DNA of 64,000 nucleotides from Centroberyx gerrardi (GCF_048128805.1 NC_135998.1:13911656-13975655); one strand, 5' to 3'; positions 11,749 through 26,675 are shown, numbered from the stretch's first letter. Notes: generated by a model not told the origin, from the letters alone. Translations and numbers: made by a program.

Positions 11749-14700
11749 CTGGAAAACACAGAGAGAGAGAGAGAGAGAGAAGGAGGTGAGACACAGAGAG
11801 AACTGTGTGTGGCTGGGAGGGAGTGGAGTCAATCAAAGAAAGGAAGAAAGGAAGAAAGGTGGAAGATGGTGATAGAGACAAATGGATAAGAGGGAGAAAT
11901 GGATGGAGGAGGGGACGGAGGGTGGGAAGGGAAGAAGGGAAGGGAGCAAGTGAGTGAAGGTGGTAAGGACGGATGAATGGCCTGGCGGACGGACGGAAGA
12001 ATAGACCGACAAATGCCTGCACGGCTGGAGCTACTGTCTCCACTGTCTGCTATCTCGCTCTTTCATCCCGAGTTATTGTGAAGCTGAAGAAGTGGCAGCG
12101 ACTCAGGTTGAGTGCAATCATCTGAAACAGGTAGGCGGTTACCATGGTAATTCACCTGAAGGCCATCTTTTTCAGCAGGTGGGCGTCCATCTTTTCTGGA
12201 GAAGGACCTTCTGTTTGGGGGTGCTCCTCCACGGGGGACGGGAGGAGAGGAGAGGAGCAGGGAGGTGGGAGGAGGCGGGAGGCGTCCTGAGACTGAGGGG
12301 CGGACAGCTCTAAAGACTCCTTGGAGGCAAAGATGATAACAGATTTAGGTTTGGTAGTACTTACTGTAAATGTATTACTAACACTAGCAGAAGTATAGAG
12401 GGCTTTTCCAGTGTTCAAAGTATTCTATTCTATTGTATTCTATTCTATGTTGTGAACAGGTAATGTTATCCTGATGATTTGAATCTAAAGTCTAAAACAG
12501 GCATTATCTGCTATAGAGCATTACACTAAACTGAGACTTGTTTTCTTGATGGTCTAAAGCTTTAATATCAATAACTAAAAATCAACAAATTTACTCCCCT
12601 CTGCTCTACAGCATCCTACTAACCTGAGACTTGATGTCTTGGTGGTCTGAATCCTCCATGTCCAGAACGCACAGTTCTAGCTCGATGTCTCGGTCCGGCT
12701 CTGGCTCGCTCTCTGCCCGGCCGCAGACCCGTTCCCGGTCTGATGCTCTGTAGCTGGTCTGATGGGCCTGCAGGTCGGACACCATTTTCTCTCCTCCGCT
12801 CATTGACCTCCGGCGGCCGCGCAGCTCTGACGCACAGAGCTGCTCGCTGCACACACAAACACACACAGATACAAACACACAATTGTTCTTCAGTTTTCCA
12901 CAGTACAGCAAAGCAAAAAAACAAAAAAAAAACATTCTATATTTCTCTATATCAATACCAAGATGAGGAGAGGTAAAAAAAAAAAATTGGCTTTCCTAAC
13001 CTTCACTTTCTTTCATAAATGAAACATATACATGGCCTGGTAATGTTACACAATATGGCACTGTATCCTATAATGATATTAATACAAAAAAATGACTAAA
13101 ATAGTATTTCAATGTATTGGAATATATGGTTAAGAGTACAGTAGAGACAGTACAGTGAAGAGGGCTTTTCCAAGTCTTTTTTTCTTGGCTTGCCAGTGTG
13201 GGTCTTTACCAAGAGCAGCCAAACAACCAGCTAGCAGCTCTATTTTTAGTCTGACCACAGCGAGGAAATGACTGCAGCACAATGAGATAGGAGACAAGGA
13301 CGAGAGAGGAAGAGTGAGAAGAGGAGTGGGAGCAAGTGTGTTAAGAAATAAACCCCCACACACGATAGGAATCCAGTGCTATCCGGTATATACAAAATAT
13401 ATATGTTCTTTAGCGATGGTGGCAATCTGTGTAATGTTTTTAAATGCCAGGACACAGTGCCAAAATCCCTCCAAGCTTCATCAAAGTGTGAGATATCACC
13501 TGTGATATCATCTTTGACGGGCGGATGGACGGAGTCTGGTGGCTCAGGATCAGGGGTTTGAAAGGCTGAACAGTCTTAAGACAGCAGATCCTCCGCACAG
13601 CCATGACAGAGAGTAAAAAGGAATGTATGCTTCTACATGAAGCAATTGATTAGCTCCAGGCAGGGAGAGCCGGTATGGAGCAGAGGAGGAGGAGATTAAC
13701 AGGCTGTGCGGTCTTGAAATGGCCCAACTCTATATGGCTCTAGCTGAGAGGGGATGAGAATCATTTTGATGCCACGGGCAGTTTCCTGCAGATTGTGGAA
13801 AGGTTTTCACAGCATTCAGGTATATAATAGTTAATAGTAGGCAGTATTAAATTAATATCTGTTTCACAAAATATCATGAAGCGATTGTCGGAAGGGTAAC
13901 AAGGCAACTGTCAATTGTCTGCCTTTTGTTTTGCTGTTTTCTTAATTAGGTGCTGAAATGAAATCCTGATTCTAGGTGTAAGAGGTTTGCTTATTATCCT
14001 TACTTGTGTTTGGCCTATCTGGAGTTGTTTGGAAAATTCTGCCATAGTAATGCATGACAGATGCAGAATAATAGGGACTCCAAAAGCTACCATGGGATAG
14101 TGTGTAATGCAGTAAACCTCTCTATACAGCTGTGTTTTTTATCGCTACCATCCATTGTGTCTAGTGGATCTCTAGCAAGGCGGTATGTATTTGGGAATAA
14201 CTATTTTCACAAATGGAATACGTAACATTACCATTAACTTTTCTGGAAAAGGCAGCAGCATGGCTTATTCACACACCTAACAACTGCTCCCATAGACTGG
14301 CAAGAATGGGGGCAGGTTATTCTGTCATTTCTGCTTTTGTCATGGTGGTCCTGCATTTTTTACTAACCATTTTTCTTTTGAATGCTTCAAAATTTTATCT
14401 TGGTTTTAGATGTTTTGCTATTCCTTGTTTCTATGCCTTTGGTATAGCAATTTGTAAACACTGCTTTGAAATAACTAACTTTATTGATCCCTGTAAGGAA
14501 ATGTCCTTTCTGCTTGACAGCACATGCTCAGCTACAGAGCAGCACCGCTGGACCTGGGGTTCAGTGTGTTGATCAAGGACACTTCAGAGGAGCGGACCCC
14601 GGGTCCTTCACTTTAAAGCCACCCTCCAAAAGTGTCTAATTTTGCGGTAGCTATGTTGTAATAACTGCATCTTTAAAATCTCTGACAGCTGCTGACAAAA

Positions 14701-17700
14701 TTTCCTCTTTTGCCTGGACTGTTGAATGGTGTCTCACTTCTGGATTACTCCAGATGACGTTATTGCCGAGATTTATGGGAAAGGCTGCATGTGTCAAAGT
14801 GGTTCATGTGTTGTACCTCTCTAGCAAGTTTATTTATTTGTTGATTTATTTTACCATGCAATCTCATTGAGATCACTGAGAAGCACTGAGTCACTTTCCA
14901 TGTAAGTTATGGTCCAAACCGCCCGCTTTTGAGCAGTCCATTCCCACGTTATGTCGGATCCCTACATCCTGTTTCTACTGAAAATACACTGAATTAAGGA
15001 AGCAAGACACCATCGAACTGCTGTCATTAGCCACTGGGAGGCACTTAAACCCAAGCCATGAGCCGTCTTCTCACCAGCGCCAAGTGACCATTACAGACAA
15101 ACATGTACAGTCTAACTTGGTCTGCCTCTTGAAGAAGACCAAATTGAAATGTTCAAGGACGGGTATTTTAACCTTGGAGTGAGCTTACACCAAGGAACTG
15201 CAGTTGCTATATTATGGTTGAATGTGTTGTTCCTCTCTAGGAAGCTGCTGCTATGTAGTGGTGTGACAGTTTGGATTTTCCCCCACTGCGGTTGTGCACA
15301 GAGCTCAATGCTGTGGGTAGCGGTGATACTGCGGGTTCAGTGATAACGTCAAAATAACTAAATGCACATAAGCCATTTTTACTGGCAGCAAAGTGTTTGC
15401 CTTGCAATTATTTGCATTGACATTTATTAATTATTTTCATTTGTAAATGTTTTTTTAATAATCCAGAGTATGATGAGGATGTCTCATCGTGTGTAGAAAT
15501 AATTTAGTAACCGTTTTATAAAGGCAATAACCCACCGCAGACCTGTGGCATATGGAAATTATATCACAACTAAGCCCGACGCGCAATGATCGACCCTACT
15601 GAGCCTAGACCTGTCTATTGCTGACATCACGGACTAGACTGAATGGAAATGACACAAACAGATTTATTGCTGAAAGAAGACAACAGACGTGAAACAGCAA
15701 TGAGAACACCTATAAATGTTCTAAATAAAAAATATTTCAGTTAGTCTATAATTGGTTTGTGATACAGGTGCTCAAGCTTAGAAAAAAACTATATATGGGA
15801 AAAAGTTAAATGGACTCTCCCACTCTCAGTGACTGAGCCAAGATGCACTTTGAAAGAAAGAGGAAAGCACAGAAAGAAGAGGCCTTCTGGCTAATGAAGA
15901 AAGTGAAAAAGTGTCGTTTTTATGATTAACTTGTTATTCAGATTACACTTAACACACATCTAATAATATGAACTTGATAATGAATATGAAACAAATAAAC
16001 AAATAATAACACCTAAAAAACTGGAATAATATGACACCCGCGGTTACCATGGCAGCCATACTGCTATGTATAGTGGTTGAATGTGTTTTACCTCTCTAGG
16101 AAGCTGGAGTGGCTGGAAGAGTCCGATCCTCTGGAGCTCCACCTGTAGTCGCTGTGATCCAAGTGGGGGTTGTAGTCTATATCAGCAAAACAAAGAAAAA
16201 ACAAAGAAACAATGGAAAAGAAGTAATCAAAGCAACATCTTCTTTTGATTAATCTCAAACAATTCACCTTAAAGGGGTCAGACACACTAAAACATGTTTT
16301 TTTGAGATGTTAACTGATATCTATCTTGTTTGAGATAGAAGACAATTAATTACTTCCACAAAAGTAAGTGAACATCATTGGATGTGTCGTTAGATTAGAT
16401 TAGATTAGATTTTATTAGGAATTTAAAAGCACAACAACTCAAGGAGTATCATGACACAAAATCCCAGAGGATAGCACTTAAAAGCATTACTTAAAACATT
16501 TATTTCCAAAGTGGTCCTCGATGGAAACAAACAAACACAATACATGGAAACAAACAATTTGATGGAAACAAACAAAATTACAGGATAAACCTACTAGTCC
16601 CCCTTGCAACCCCTCGCCCATGGTTCAAACTCCCTCCCTTAAACGTGACCCATCAACACTCCCCACAAAGCCGCCTTTAAAAATTGCCTTTTGTTTGGCT
16701 TTAGTGTCATACTTTAGTTCGACTCTACGTTATCAGATTGATTTTTCTTGTATTTCCCCCACCTCCAGTCTTATCCCTCTGTACCTCTGAAGTTGATGGG
16801 TGTGGTGCTGGCGCTGCCCTGGCAGGCCGTGGCTTGGACAGGATCGGTGGTGTGGTAGCCGGTGCGAGCGGCCCTGGATATGGCGCCCCACTTGGAGATG
16901 ATGGGACCCTCGCCGAAGGGAATGATGGGGTCCTCGTCTTTCAGACGCCGGTAGGGGTCCAGGGAATGCAGCCATCGCTTCCCTACACCACTACCGCTGA
17001 CACCCCCACCACCTCCGCCTCCTCCTCCGTTACTATCCAGCTCCTGCATGAAACAGTACAGACACTGTTACTGTCGAGTTGTCGTGTCGTGTTGCCATCA
17101 GCGCTGTGCCAATCTGACGTTCAGGGGAAGAACATCTGTGGCATTTTTATAGATCTATTCATCGAGATGCGTGAGTATATTTTTTATATTTTCCAAGTAA
17201 TTTAATAATTACCACTGGTTGTTCTATATTTTCTTAGAAACTTAGCAATTGCATAAGTCAATATTGTTTGTTTCTGCGTATTATAGAAGAGATAAAACGG
17301 CCACAAAATGTTTTTTTCAAATGATCATAGCCTAGATGTGTATTGATATGATATTTATGTGATTGGATACACCAGAAAACAACCAATATCAACTTTATTT
17401 CTCTTCATTTCAATGAGGGAGAACGTGTGCGCAGCCATTCGACGCAATGCAATGCAAATGCAATGCAAACGCAAAGCAAGCAGTGGAGCATCTTTCAGTG
17501 TTTTTAAAGGAATCATTCCTTCGATGGCTGACGGCCGATAAGAAGAGTGCACACATCGATATACTCACAAAGGGATATGGAAGTAGAAAAAATAGTGTTA
17601 TGTTGTTATGTGTGTCTGTGAGAGTGTGTGCACACGTGTCAGCAGAGTGTGCGCCTGCATGCATACGTGGGTGTGCGATGACTCTCACCGAGTGCTCCGA

Positions 17701-18463
17701 GCAGGAGTGAGCCGAGTTGTGCGCGAGCGTTTCAGGCTCAAAGGGGCTGATGCAGGGGCCGATGGTGCCGCAGGACCAGGGAGAGTAGTGGGCTAGACTC
17801 TCCTCGCCTCTGTACCTGCACCCCACACACTGGCCCCCACCGCTCTCCACATGCTGGAGGAGAGAGACGTTTAAGAACAGTGAGAAACTATGGGAAAACA
17901 GAGTCCTGCTTCTCCTGTTCCTAGATATGGGAGAGACTTGTTCATATTCTTAAATTTAGATCGATCATAGGGATAACAGTCAATAAGAGTTCTATTTTGG
18001 AGTGAATTTATTAAAAAAAATGTATATCTGCCATGCTATTAAACAAAGCTTTACTCAACTGAAAGTCTGACTCACCTCTTGTTAAAGTCTTTCTCTCTCT
18101 CTCTCTCTCTCTCACAAACATGCGCGCACACACATACACCAGTACCATGATTGTGCATTGCCATGATATCTTCCTCCACAGTTGCTAAGCAACTATCTCC
18201 CACTTAAATAGCATTGGACACAGCAGCAGCACAGCTTTTGGGATAGGAATTAAATCCAACACATTTACAAACACTGTAAACTACACAAGCAATTTATTAC
18301 TCTAAGCTTCAGTTGGTTGCAGTGAGAGTATACAAGAAGTATATAGTGTCATTAAACATTTCTCTGTCATATTGATGATCGCTGGTAAGGATTCCTATTT
18401 TATAATACAGTGTGTGTGTGTGTGTGTGTGTCTGTGTGCCTTTCTCCTTATGCCCAAAGATGG

Positions 18464-18507
<44 letters not shown>

Positions 18508-21500
18508 ACACACCTACCTCTGTTCCGAAGTCAATGGTAAAGATGGGGGAGGACTGGGAGGGCCTGTTGGCGTTGTGATGGTGGTGATGATGTGTCCACT
18601 GCTCCTGCTTCCTCCTGAACAGATCCTCATAGCCCAGAGGAACACGGCCGTAGTCCTGAGGAGGGGGGAGGACAGGAGAGGTGAGGGGGAGTGAGGGAGA
18701 GTATGACAACAGAAACAATAACAACAATAATAATGATATAGATTTGACAGTCCAATCAACATTTCAGTGTCCAGACCATTAAGTACACCATCAAAAGGAA
18801 GCCATGAAGGACAACTGATACTGCTGGCCCACTAGGAAAAATTCAGGAAGCAAATGAACAATACTTCTAATTGGAGCAATAACAAGTTTTGTAGTTAAAG
18901 GCAAGTTTATAAAAATGAGTTTTCAGTTGTGTCTTAAAAGGAGACACAGATTGGTAGTCATGTTTCCTTCATTTTATTTCCCACAGTTTAGGGGCTCTGA
19001 TTGCTCTAGACTTTGGAACAGTCAAACAAGCTTTTTCTGTAGATGTAAGAAGACACATTATTACCTTATATACAAGAAAGCATATGGGTTTTGAAAGATA
19101 CACAGGCAACATTTTGAGGCAATACAGCAGGGCAGGTTTAATTATTTGCAATTTTTAATTTTGATTAATCTGCAATATTTTCCACCATGATTTGATTCAT
19201 TGTTGCCCTCTATTTGATCTACACAGACATTGTCCCATGTTGCAAATCCCTATCAAAGGCAATATTGGCACACTGCATTGTCTGAAACAGATGACCGTGT
19301 ATTGCAGTAGTCAGGCTGATAGTGATTTGGAGGATGATGTGAAAAAGAGAGTGGGGGAGGCAAGACATATTTGGGTGAGAAGTAGGAGGACTATGGAGGA
19401 GGTGGAAGCTATACTGTACACTGTAGCTCTGCAGCTACCAGGGAAGGTAGAGGTGAGATAATATGTGGGTGTCGAGAGAGAAAATGAAGGAAAGGAAATG
19501 TGGCTCAAATGAATGCAGCAATAAAGTCTGTTTGGCTTGGGTTCAGAGTGAGGCAGACAAACAGAAATCATAGACAACTAGATGGCACTCAGCAGAGCGC
19601 ATACCTCCACCAACACTATGCAATTCTCATGATATGCCAGTTCCATATGTCGGATTTTCACCAAAAGTTAATAATTTCTTCCATGATGGTGGGGTCTCTC
19701 TCATTCTCTCTGAATCTGTTTCTATTGCTTTCGATCAGCACAGCTTGATCTTTTACAATGTATGTTCTCAAAACGTACTTTTATTGAAAAGCTTACCTTT
19801 AATCCTGGTCTGATTTCAGCCAAGTTGCCTCATTCATTGTTGATTTTTAAATTTTCTATAAGATTTGGATTTATTCATCAGTTGATTGTGTTTTTATCTC
19901 TGTTCTATGTTATTTTTAAAGTACCTCCAGTTTTATTTTGTTTTATTCCTTGCACTTGTTCCTTGTTGCGAAGCACTTTGGTTTTGAAAAGTGCTCTATA
20001 AATAATGTTTATTATTATTATAATTATTATTATCATTATCATTTCACCCACCCTGTGTAGCCCTGTGCGGTGTTCTGCCCCAGAGCAGTAGTTGCTGTCT
20101 AGAGAGTTGAATCTCTCCCTGAGTGGAGGCTGGTAGACGGAGGAATGCAGCACCTCTGGGGGCAATGAGTTACTCCTGGCATCTTCTCTATGGTACAGCT
20201 GTAATAATAACACTCATTACAATCAGTTCACTGATCAAAATACACAGTAATGTCATTAGAGGAATTAACATAAAACTCAATCCAATTACCACTAAGTAAA
20301 TCTCACCTGAGGCCTCCATACTCTCCTGCTGTCGTAGAGAGGAGCGTAGACACCGTGGGCCGGCGGCAGCGGCCCGTACTGAGGCTGTCCCGGGTGGGGG
20401 TGGTAGGGAGGAGGTCCCATCCGATCTCTAGGTGGGGGTGGTGGGTAAGCGGAGGAAGAGGAAGAAGAAGGGTGCTGCGTTTGAGGGTCGCTGGGGTAGG
20501 AAGACGGCGGGGGCCCCATGGAAGGTGGCAGGGAGGATTCTGGGACATTGGAGGACCGGAGGAACCGAGCCATGCAGGGCTTGTGAGGAGGATGGAGAGT
20601 GGATGGGTAGTAGGAACCTGCTGGAGAGGAGGAGGAGGAGGAGAAGGAGGAGGAGGAGGAGGACAGGAGAGGAAATGATGGGAGAAGGGCGAGAAGAAGG
20701 ATGAGAAACAGAGTGAGAAGAAGAGAAGAGAAGAGAAGAGAAGAGAAGAGAAGAGAAGAGAAGAGAAGAGAAGAGATCGTTCATAAATATTTTCATTTAT
20801 TCTTCAGATGTTTGCATTACACTAGATATAACCAGGGTGCAATTTGCCGGGGGGGTGGAGGGGGTTTCCCTACTTCTGCTTGTGGTTTCCCTTCTTCTGA
20901 TGATTAAATTTAATCACTGGTGGGGACACGTTTTTCTCCCCCTCAGAGTCTCCCATTGTGAAAACAATTTGCTCTAAACTCGCAAAGGGATTTGTAAACA
21001 AACTTGATTCTGCTGCCCAACAAACTTTAACGGTAGGTAATGTTATTACCTTGTGGTATTTAAGTAATGTTAGTGGAATTAGGTAATTTAACCGATAACC
21101 GTGTCACAATGCTTCATTGAATTGAATTGAATTGAATTGAACACACTGTGGGGATGTACAAGATCCGTGCTTGTGATTTTTCATACCTCCGTGTGTAAGA
21201 TATCACACGCTAAAAATGCATTCCAAAAATGTTTTCTTCACAAATCGCGCCCTTCATATAACCAATATGTGATGTGTACATGCAAACTCACAGGTTGGCG
21301 GGTAATGGGCCGTGTCGTACGCAGAGTGGGGCTCCTGGTAGTACAGCTCCGACGCCTGAGAAGGATGTGGCGCCCGCAGCAGGAACTGACCGTGCTTGGG
21401 CATGGGAGCGCCGCAGTCCCCGCGCCCAACCGCGGTCAAGGGAGACGACGTGGAGGCGTGGCTGACCGGAGTCCTGGGAGGAGAGATGGGCTTCCTGACG

Positions 21501-22148
21501 GACAGAGAGAGAGGGATAGAGAGAGAGAGAGAATGAGCAGAAATATGTGGAGAAAGCTGAGAAGTCTAATTACTCTGAATTATCCATTGCCATAAATAGT
21601 AATGCAAGACTGGAATAAATACTAGTCTGATTTCACGGTAAGGGCCACCAGTGGAAGATGTGTGATGATCAAAGACTGCCTGAATGAATAATCTTACTGT
21701 TCCATTGACCCGGAGGTGGTTCGGTTGGAGCCGGATAGCCCGTTGGACCCGTTCGCCCCGTTTGATCCGTTTGGCACCGCTCTCTTCATTTCCTCCATCA
21801 TGTCAGCCCCTCTGGAGATGAGCTGGGGGTGAGACAGGACAGGGACGCCCTCTGTTAGGGGGGTGCCCGCATTCTCTCCCGTCCCTTTCAGACCCTGCCC
21901 CACTCCCACCGACACGTCCGGTGCGTGGATGCTGCCCTCTACGGTCATGGTTTTACCCATAACCCCCTGTGCCAGAGGGAAGGGGCGGCCCACGCTGCTG
22001 ATCTTCTTGTTCCTCAGTCTGAATCTGGAGAGAGAAGCAGGGAATAGGGGAAAGAGATTTGAAAGGAATGAGTGTTAGAGTTTTTCTGGCAGTGTGTACA
22101 TAGCCATAGAGGAGTGTGTTGTGATTGTATACACGCACGCCTGTATAC

Positions 22149-22190
<42 letters not shown>

Positions 22191-25100
22191 CATGTGTTAG
22201 TATTGCAATAATACTGTAGCAGGAGCTCTCTTGCATTTCTGATCCCTACAGACTAGACTACCATGTCGATTCCAGTTTGTGATTTCATAACAATGAAACT
22301 AGCTTAACTAGCTGTTAATATGATGTGCTTGTTCTTCTGTTTCAGCTTGTCCTCCCACTCTTCTGGATAAAGCTATTTCTGCCCAAGCTTCTGTCACTGC
22401 TATTACCACTGCATGTAAGTTGATTTGATTAAACAAGCAAACACTAGGCTAGACAGTATTATTTTAATTTTCATGTATCAAGGATACAATGAATAGTTAT
22501 TAGTATTAGTATGGCAATATAGTATTTTCAAGTGTGTGTGTGTGTGTCTCACTTACTTCTCTAGCTCGTCCTGTGTGTGTGCGAACGTACAGTTGGTTCC
22601 TCTGGGACAGCCTCCCTGCTGCCGGAGGTCTCGACACATACTGGTCTTATACTTGCTGTTGGCCTGGGGCTGAGTAGGGCACAGACACAATACACAACAA
22701 TTATAAAATTTTAAAATTCAAATTGTTAGGGGTGTCACTAATGTCACTAATGCATTGTGCATAAATTGACACCACCCATTTAATATAAACATTGCATATT
22801 TAATATCTTGTTAATAATATAATAATAATCAACTTCACAGCCACTGTCGGGATGATCCCCTCTATCTCGCTCCCTAGCACTTATTTCATACTTTTTCCTC
22901 GCACTTCTCTCTCACATGATTTTTCTGTGTTCACTGGAAAATGATGTAGGCACTATGACCCCTGACTCTTGCACTCCTCATTACTGGTTGCTGGTAATAT
23001 TGTTGACTGGGGAATTTAAACATATTTTACTGTGGCACTCTTAAGTCGCTCTGGATAAGAGCACCAGCAAATGACTAAAATATAAATGTAAATGCAGGGG
23101 GCAAAAAAGGGCCTGAAAAAGTCATCAAAACACTGAAATAAATGAAAGTGCAACTCTCAGTTTGGAGTTGGAAGCTGAGCTGCAGTGTTTTTTCTAAAAT
23201 CTGTGAAGTATATTGGCGGCCGTGCAAGTGTCAAGTTCATGTCAAGATGTTCTTCTCATTTCATGCTTACTCTTTTCACAGTGTTTATCTACTGTTATGA
23301 CTAACTCTTTTCCAAGGTGATTTTATTATTTATTTGTAGTTTGTGAAGTTGACACGTTCGTGTTATGGTTGGAAGATATGGGGGGAAGATGATGTCAGAA
23401 CAGTAACTATTGCCCATAAACACCACATGAAAAACTACTTTAACTTTGAAGTAACTCACAATTACAAAGGCGGTCACACAGAAAGTTGAATGCCAATTAT
23501 CAGTATGCGTCAACTTTAAAAGAGGTCTGACAATCACCACTGTTATATGTGAGTTTTCAAAGCAACATGAGGCAGCTGACAGAGTTCTCAAAAAGGCCAA
23601 ATACAGGAGCATCAGTCACAAAAACTGCAAAACGATTAAATGTGGCAAGGGGAGCAGTCTCCAAACTCATGACAACATACGCCAAACACCAACAAACTGT
23701 CTTAGCAGAAAGGAATCTGACACTGTGGAAGCTGACACTGACAGGGAGCGACAGCCACTTAACAGGAGAGTTACTGCTGAACACCACAAAACTGCAGCCT
23801 CAAAAAATACCATAGAAGCGAATCAGCACACACACACACACACACCACCGCAAATCTGCTAATTATGACAGGGCTACATAATCTGCTTGTAAAAAAGTAA
23901 CATAGTGTGATGGGTGTTTTTCACCCTTTTTCCTACATTTCAGACGGGGAGTATGTTTGGAGAAAAACAATGGATGCCTTTAACCCACAATGCCTGTGGC
24001 CAACCGTTAACATGGTGGTTGAGATGGGATTTCTTGGGGCCGATGGCTGCTCTGCAAAGTTGTATAAGGGCTAAAGAATAAGAGGCCATTCAGAGTCTTT
24101 CCTTCTTGAAGATTGGTCCAGTATCTCACTATACTCAGTTCAGGACTTCATGACAGCATGCCCAGGAGGATGGTGCTGTTCTGAAGGTAAAGGTTGACCC
24201 TACTCCTCATTAGGTATGTGTTATTTTGTTCTTTCTGTTTGTACTCATAGGTCTAATTATTTTTATTAGGTAAAAGAGAGAGCGCTCTGTGTCTTGGTTG
24301 GACTTAACGTTGCTTTTGGCTTTGTCTTGAAACTTCACTGCTGTTGTTTGTAGACCGGAGGTGACATTGTGATATTTTGGCCTTCAGCCTGTACTCACTC
24401 TATTGTGCGTACCATTTAGCAGCCAGTTTTGGTCTTTGTCAATCACAGCTAACTGCTGATTGTTACCTTTTCTTTTTTCATTGTGGTGTCAGTGATCAAT
24501 AGTAATTTGGCTCATAACACAAGTGGTACCCCTCTGCTGTTTGCAGTGGATGCTTGTAGAAACCATTTCACGTCCTTGTAACTATCTCAGATGCTGCAGC
24601 AGGAAGGATAAAGTGTGTTTTAGGGCTGAGAGCATCTTATCTCCCGTGGCGGTGGCCTTCCACAGCGCCTGGATGAGGCAGCGGTGAACTTCTCCTCCCA
24701 AGAGAATCATTCTTAACTATTCTGTACTTTTTTACTTACCATGTTTATATTCTCTCCCATTGCCTGTAGCCCACCTCATGCACTGTGTTGCCAATATAAA
24801 GAATATAATTGTTAGTGATACAATCCCATCCCGTCAGTGTACCTGTGGAGTGTCATGGCTCTTCTTGCTGAAGTTCTGTATGAATTCCACCAGTCCATGA
24901 ACCACCAACTTGACAGCTAGCATCACACTTTCCAGCTCCTCCCATGACGGCGCTGGTGCATCTACACACAGATCAACAACAGTGTATAGTAATGTTCATC
25001 CACTCAGCGTCTATCCTGTATTGGTACTGCAGGGCTTTCCAAACGATTCCTCCTGGAGGCGGCACAGTAGTGCTGCAGGGATGAGAGTGGGACCTCTACA

Positions 25101-26675
25101 GTGGCAACATCTGTATAACTAACACTCCAGTCAAATTATTTGAGGTGTGAGGTGAGTTGAGGTGCATTACGCAATATTCTTCACTAGGGCTGACTTGTAT
25201 AATATCTGAGTTCTTAATGATACCTGGATTATGCTGTAATCCCGGAAGCACATGGTCATTTCATGACAATATCATAATAAAATTTAATAGAGCAGCCACT
25301 CCAAAATGGGGCCACAAAGTGCCTTTATCAATAATGAATGTTAAAAATTGAGGTACTATCTTATGCATGGCAAGTGGAATAATACCCCGTTAATAATGGA
25401 CCACCTATGACTTTGAACAGTACCTTGTCAGTGATGGACTGCATATGTGACTTGTGTACCATCCATACAGTAGAAAAGAACAATGTTAAATAATTTTTTT
25501 TTGAGTGCCCATTGTAACATCTGTCAAAAATCAAAGACAGAAAGACAGGAAAAAACCTGTTCTGCCATGGTTTTTTGATGTAATTTTTTTTTTATCCTAT
25601 TTTTTTTATTTATTTAACTCACAAGGTCCCTCAGCAGCTTCTATGTCCTGGTCAATGACAAGCGAATGACAGATTGTAAGCACATTACATCTTGGTATTC
25701 AACTGCTATAGCACTTACACAATTGTTGTGTAAGTGGACTAGCACTTTTTTCTGAGAATCATTTATAAGCCAAAATAAAAATAGTTTATTCAGCCTTAGC
25801 CTACTTCAATTTGCATAGAGATGGATGTTTCTACGCAGCCTATAGGCCTTATACAAGCAGCTCCCGCCTTGAGACAGTGAGCAAGTTTGAATTCGGCACA
25901 AATTGACAAACATGTCTATTGCCGGTGACGTTGTGCTGTGGTTGTGTTGTTGCCACAGATAATCTGAAGGAACAGAAAGGGTGCTTCCTTGTGTATCATG
26001 TTAATCTCCTTAACTACAGATTTGTAGGAATGTTTTCAGGGAAAAGGGAATTGATAAATGCGTGGACGGTGAACAAGGCTCAAAGTGTTTAACACAACTC
26101 CCACTGGAGGAGATTTTTAGCCAAACGATGCCTTTGCCATGGTAACGAGTCTCATGTACCAAACCAGAGGCAATTTTCATGACATTATGAAAAATTACGG
26201 CCCTTTAAAATCCATTTTATTTCATCACAAATTCAGTTAGGTTCTTCCCCCAAAATAGAAAGAGAGAAATCAACTAGGCGCTGCTCTTGTAATTTTCCTG
26301 TTGGCTCTGAGTTTCTCTGAGTTGTTTTGTCTTTTCCCCACTAATGACTCTATCTATTTATCTTTCTATGCCAATTCTGTTCATTGTAATTCTGTGGTTA
26401 GCCCTTAGCTTCAGCTGTTGTTGGAGGACAGTGGGGTTGGCAAGGTCTCCTACAATTTTTTGGGTGAACAATGAGAAGAAAAATCTATACCTGGATTATG
26501 GTCTATGTTGGCTAGTAGCTCTAGGTGTGGTCTAAGGCTAGTGAGATTGGCCGGGTCTCCTGTCCTCTGGAGGACGATTGTAAGTTCCTGGACGCTCTTA
26601 GCAAACGACTCTGGAGACTGCAACTGGAGCAGAAGATAGAAACAGAGAGAGGCCAGAGAGAGTTGGAGAGGGAGA

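Noticed and set aside
11528..12043. 171-codon minus-strand open frame
   Set aside because: It runs through a CT-rich intron and reads the last rc3h2 exon in the wrong frame; only the frame ending LLNGS is in phase with the upstream exon.
13190..13255. Possible extra rc3h2 exon on the minus strand ([14 protein letters not shown])
   Set aside because: It has an AG before and a GTAAAG after, but its length breaks the phase needed between exons 16 and 17 and the sequence does not match roquin.
14213..14572. 119-codon plus-strand open frame
   Set aside because: Its end lies in a dispersed repeat and the hydrophobic stretch is AT-rich chance sequence.
20355..20704. Plus-strand frames over rc3h2 exon 11
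   Set aside because: They are the antisense of a GC-rich coding exon and a purine tract; the minus-strand reading matches roquin-2.
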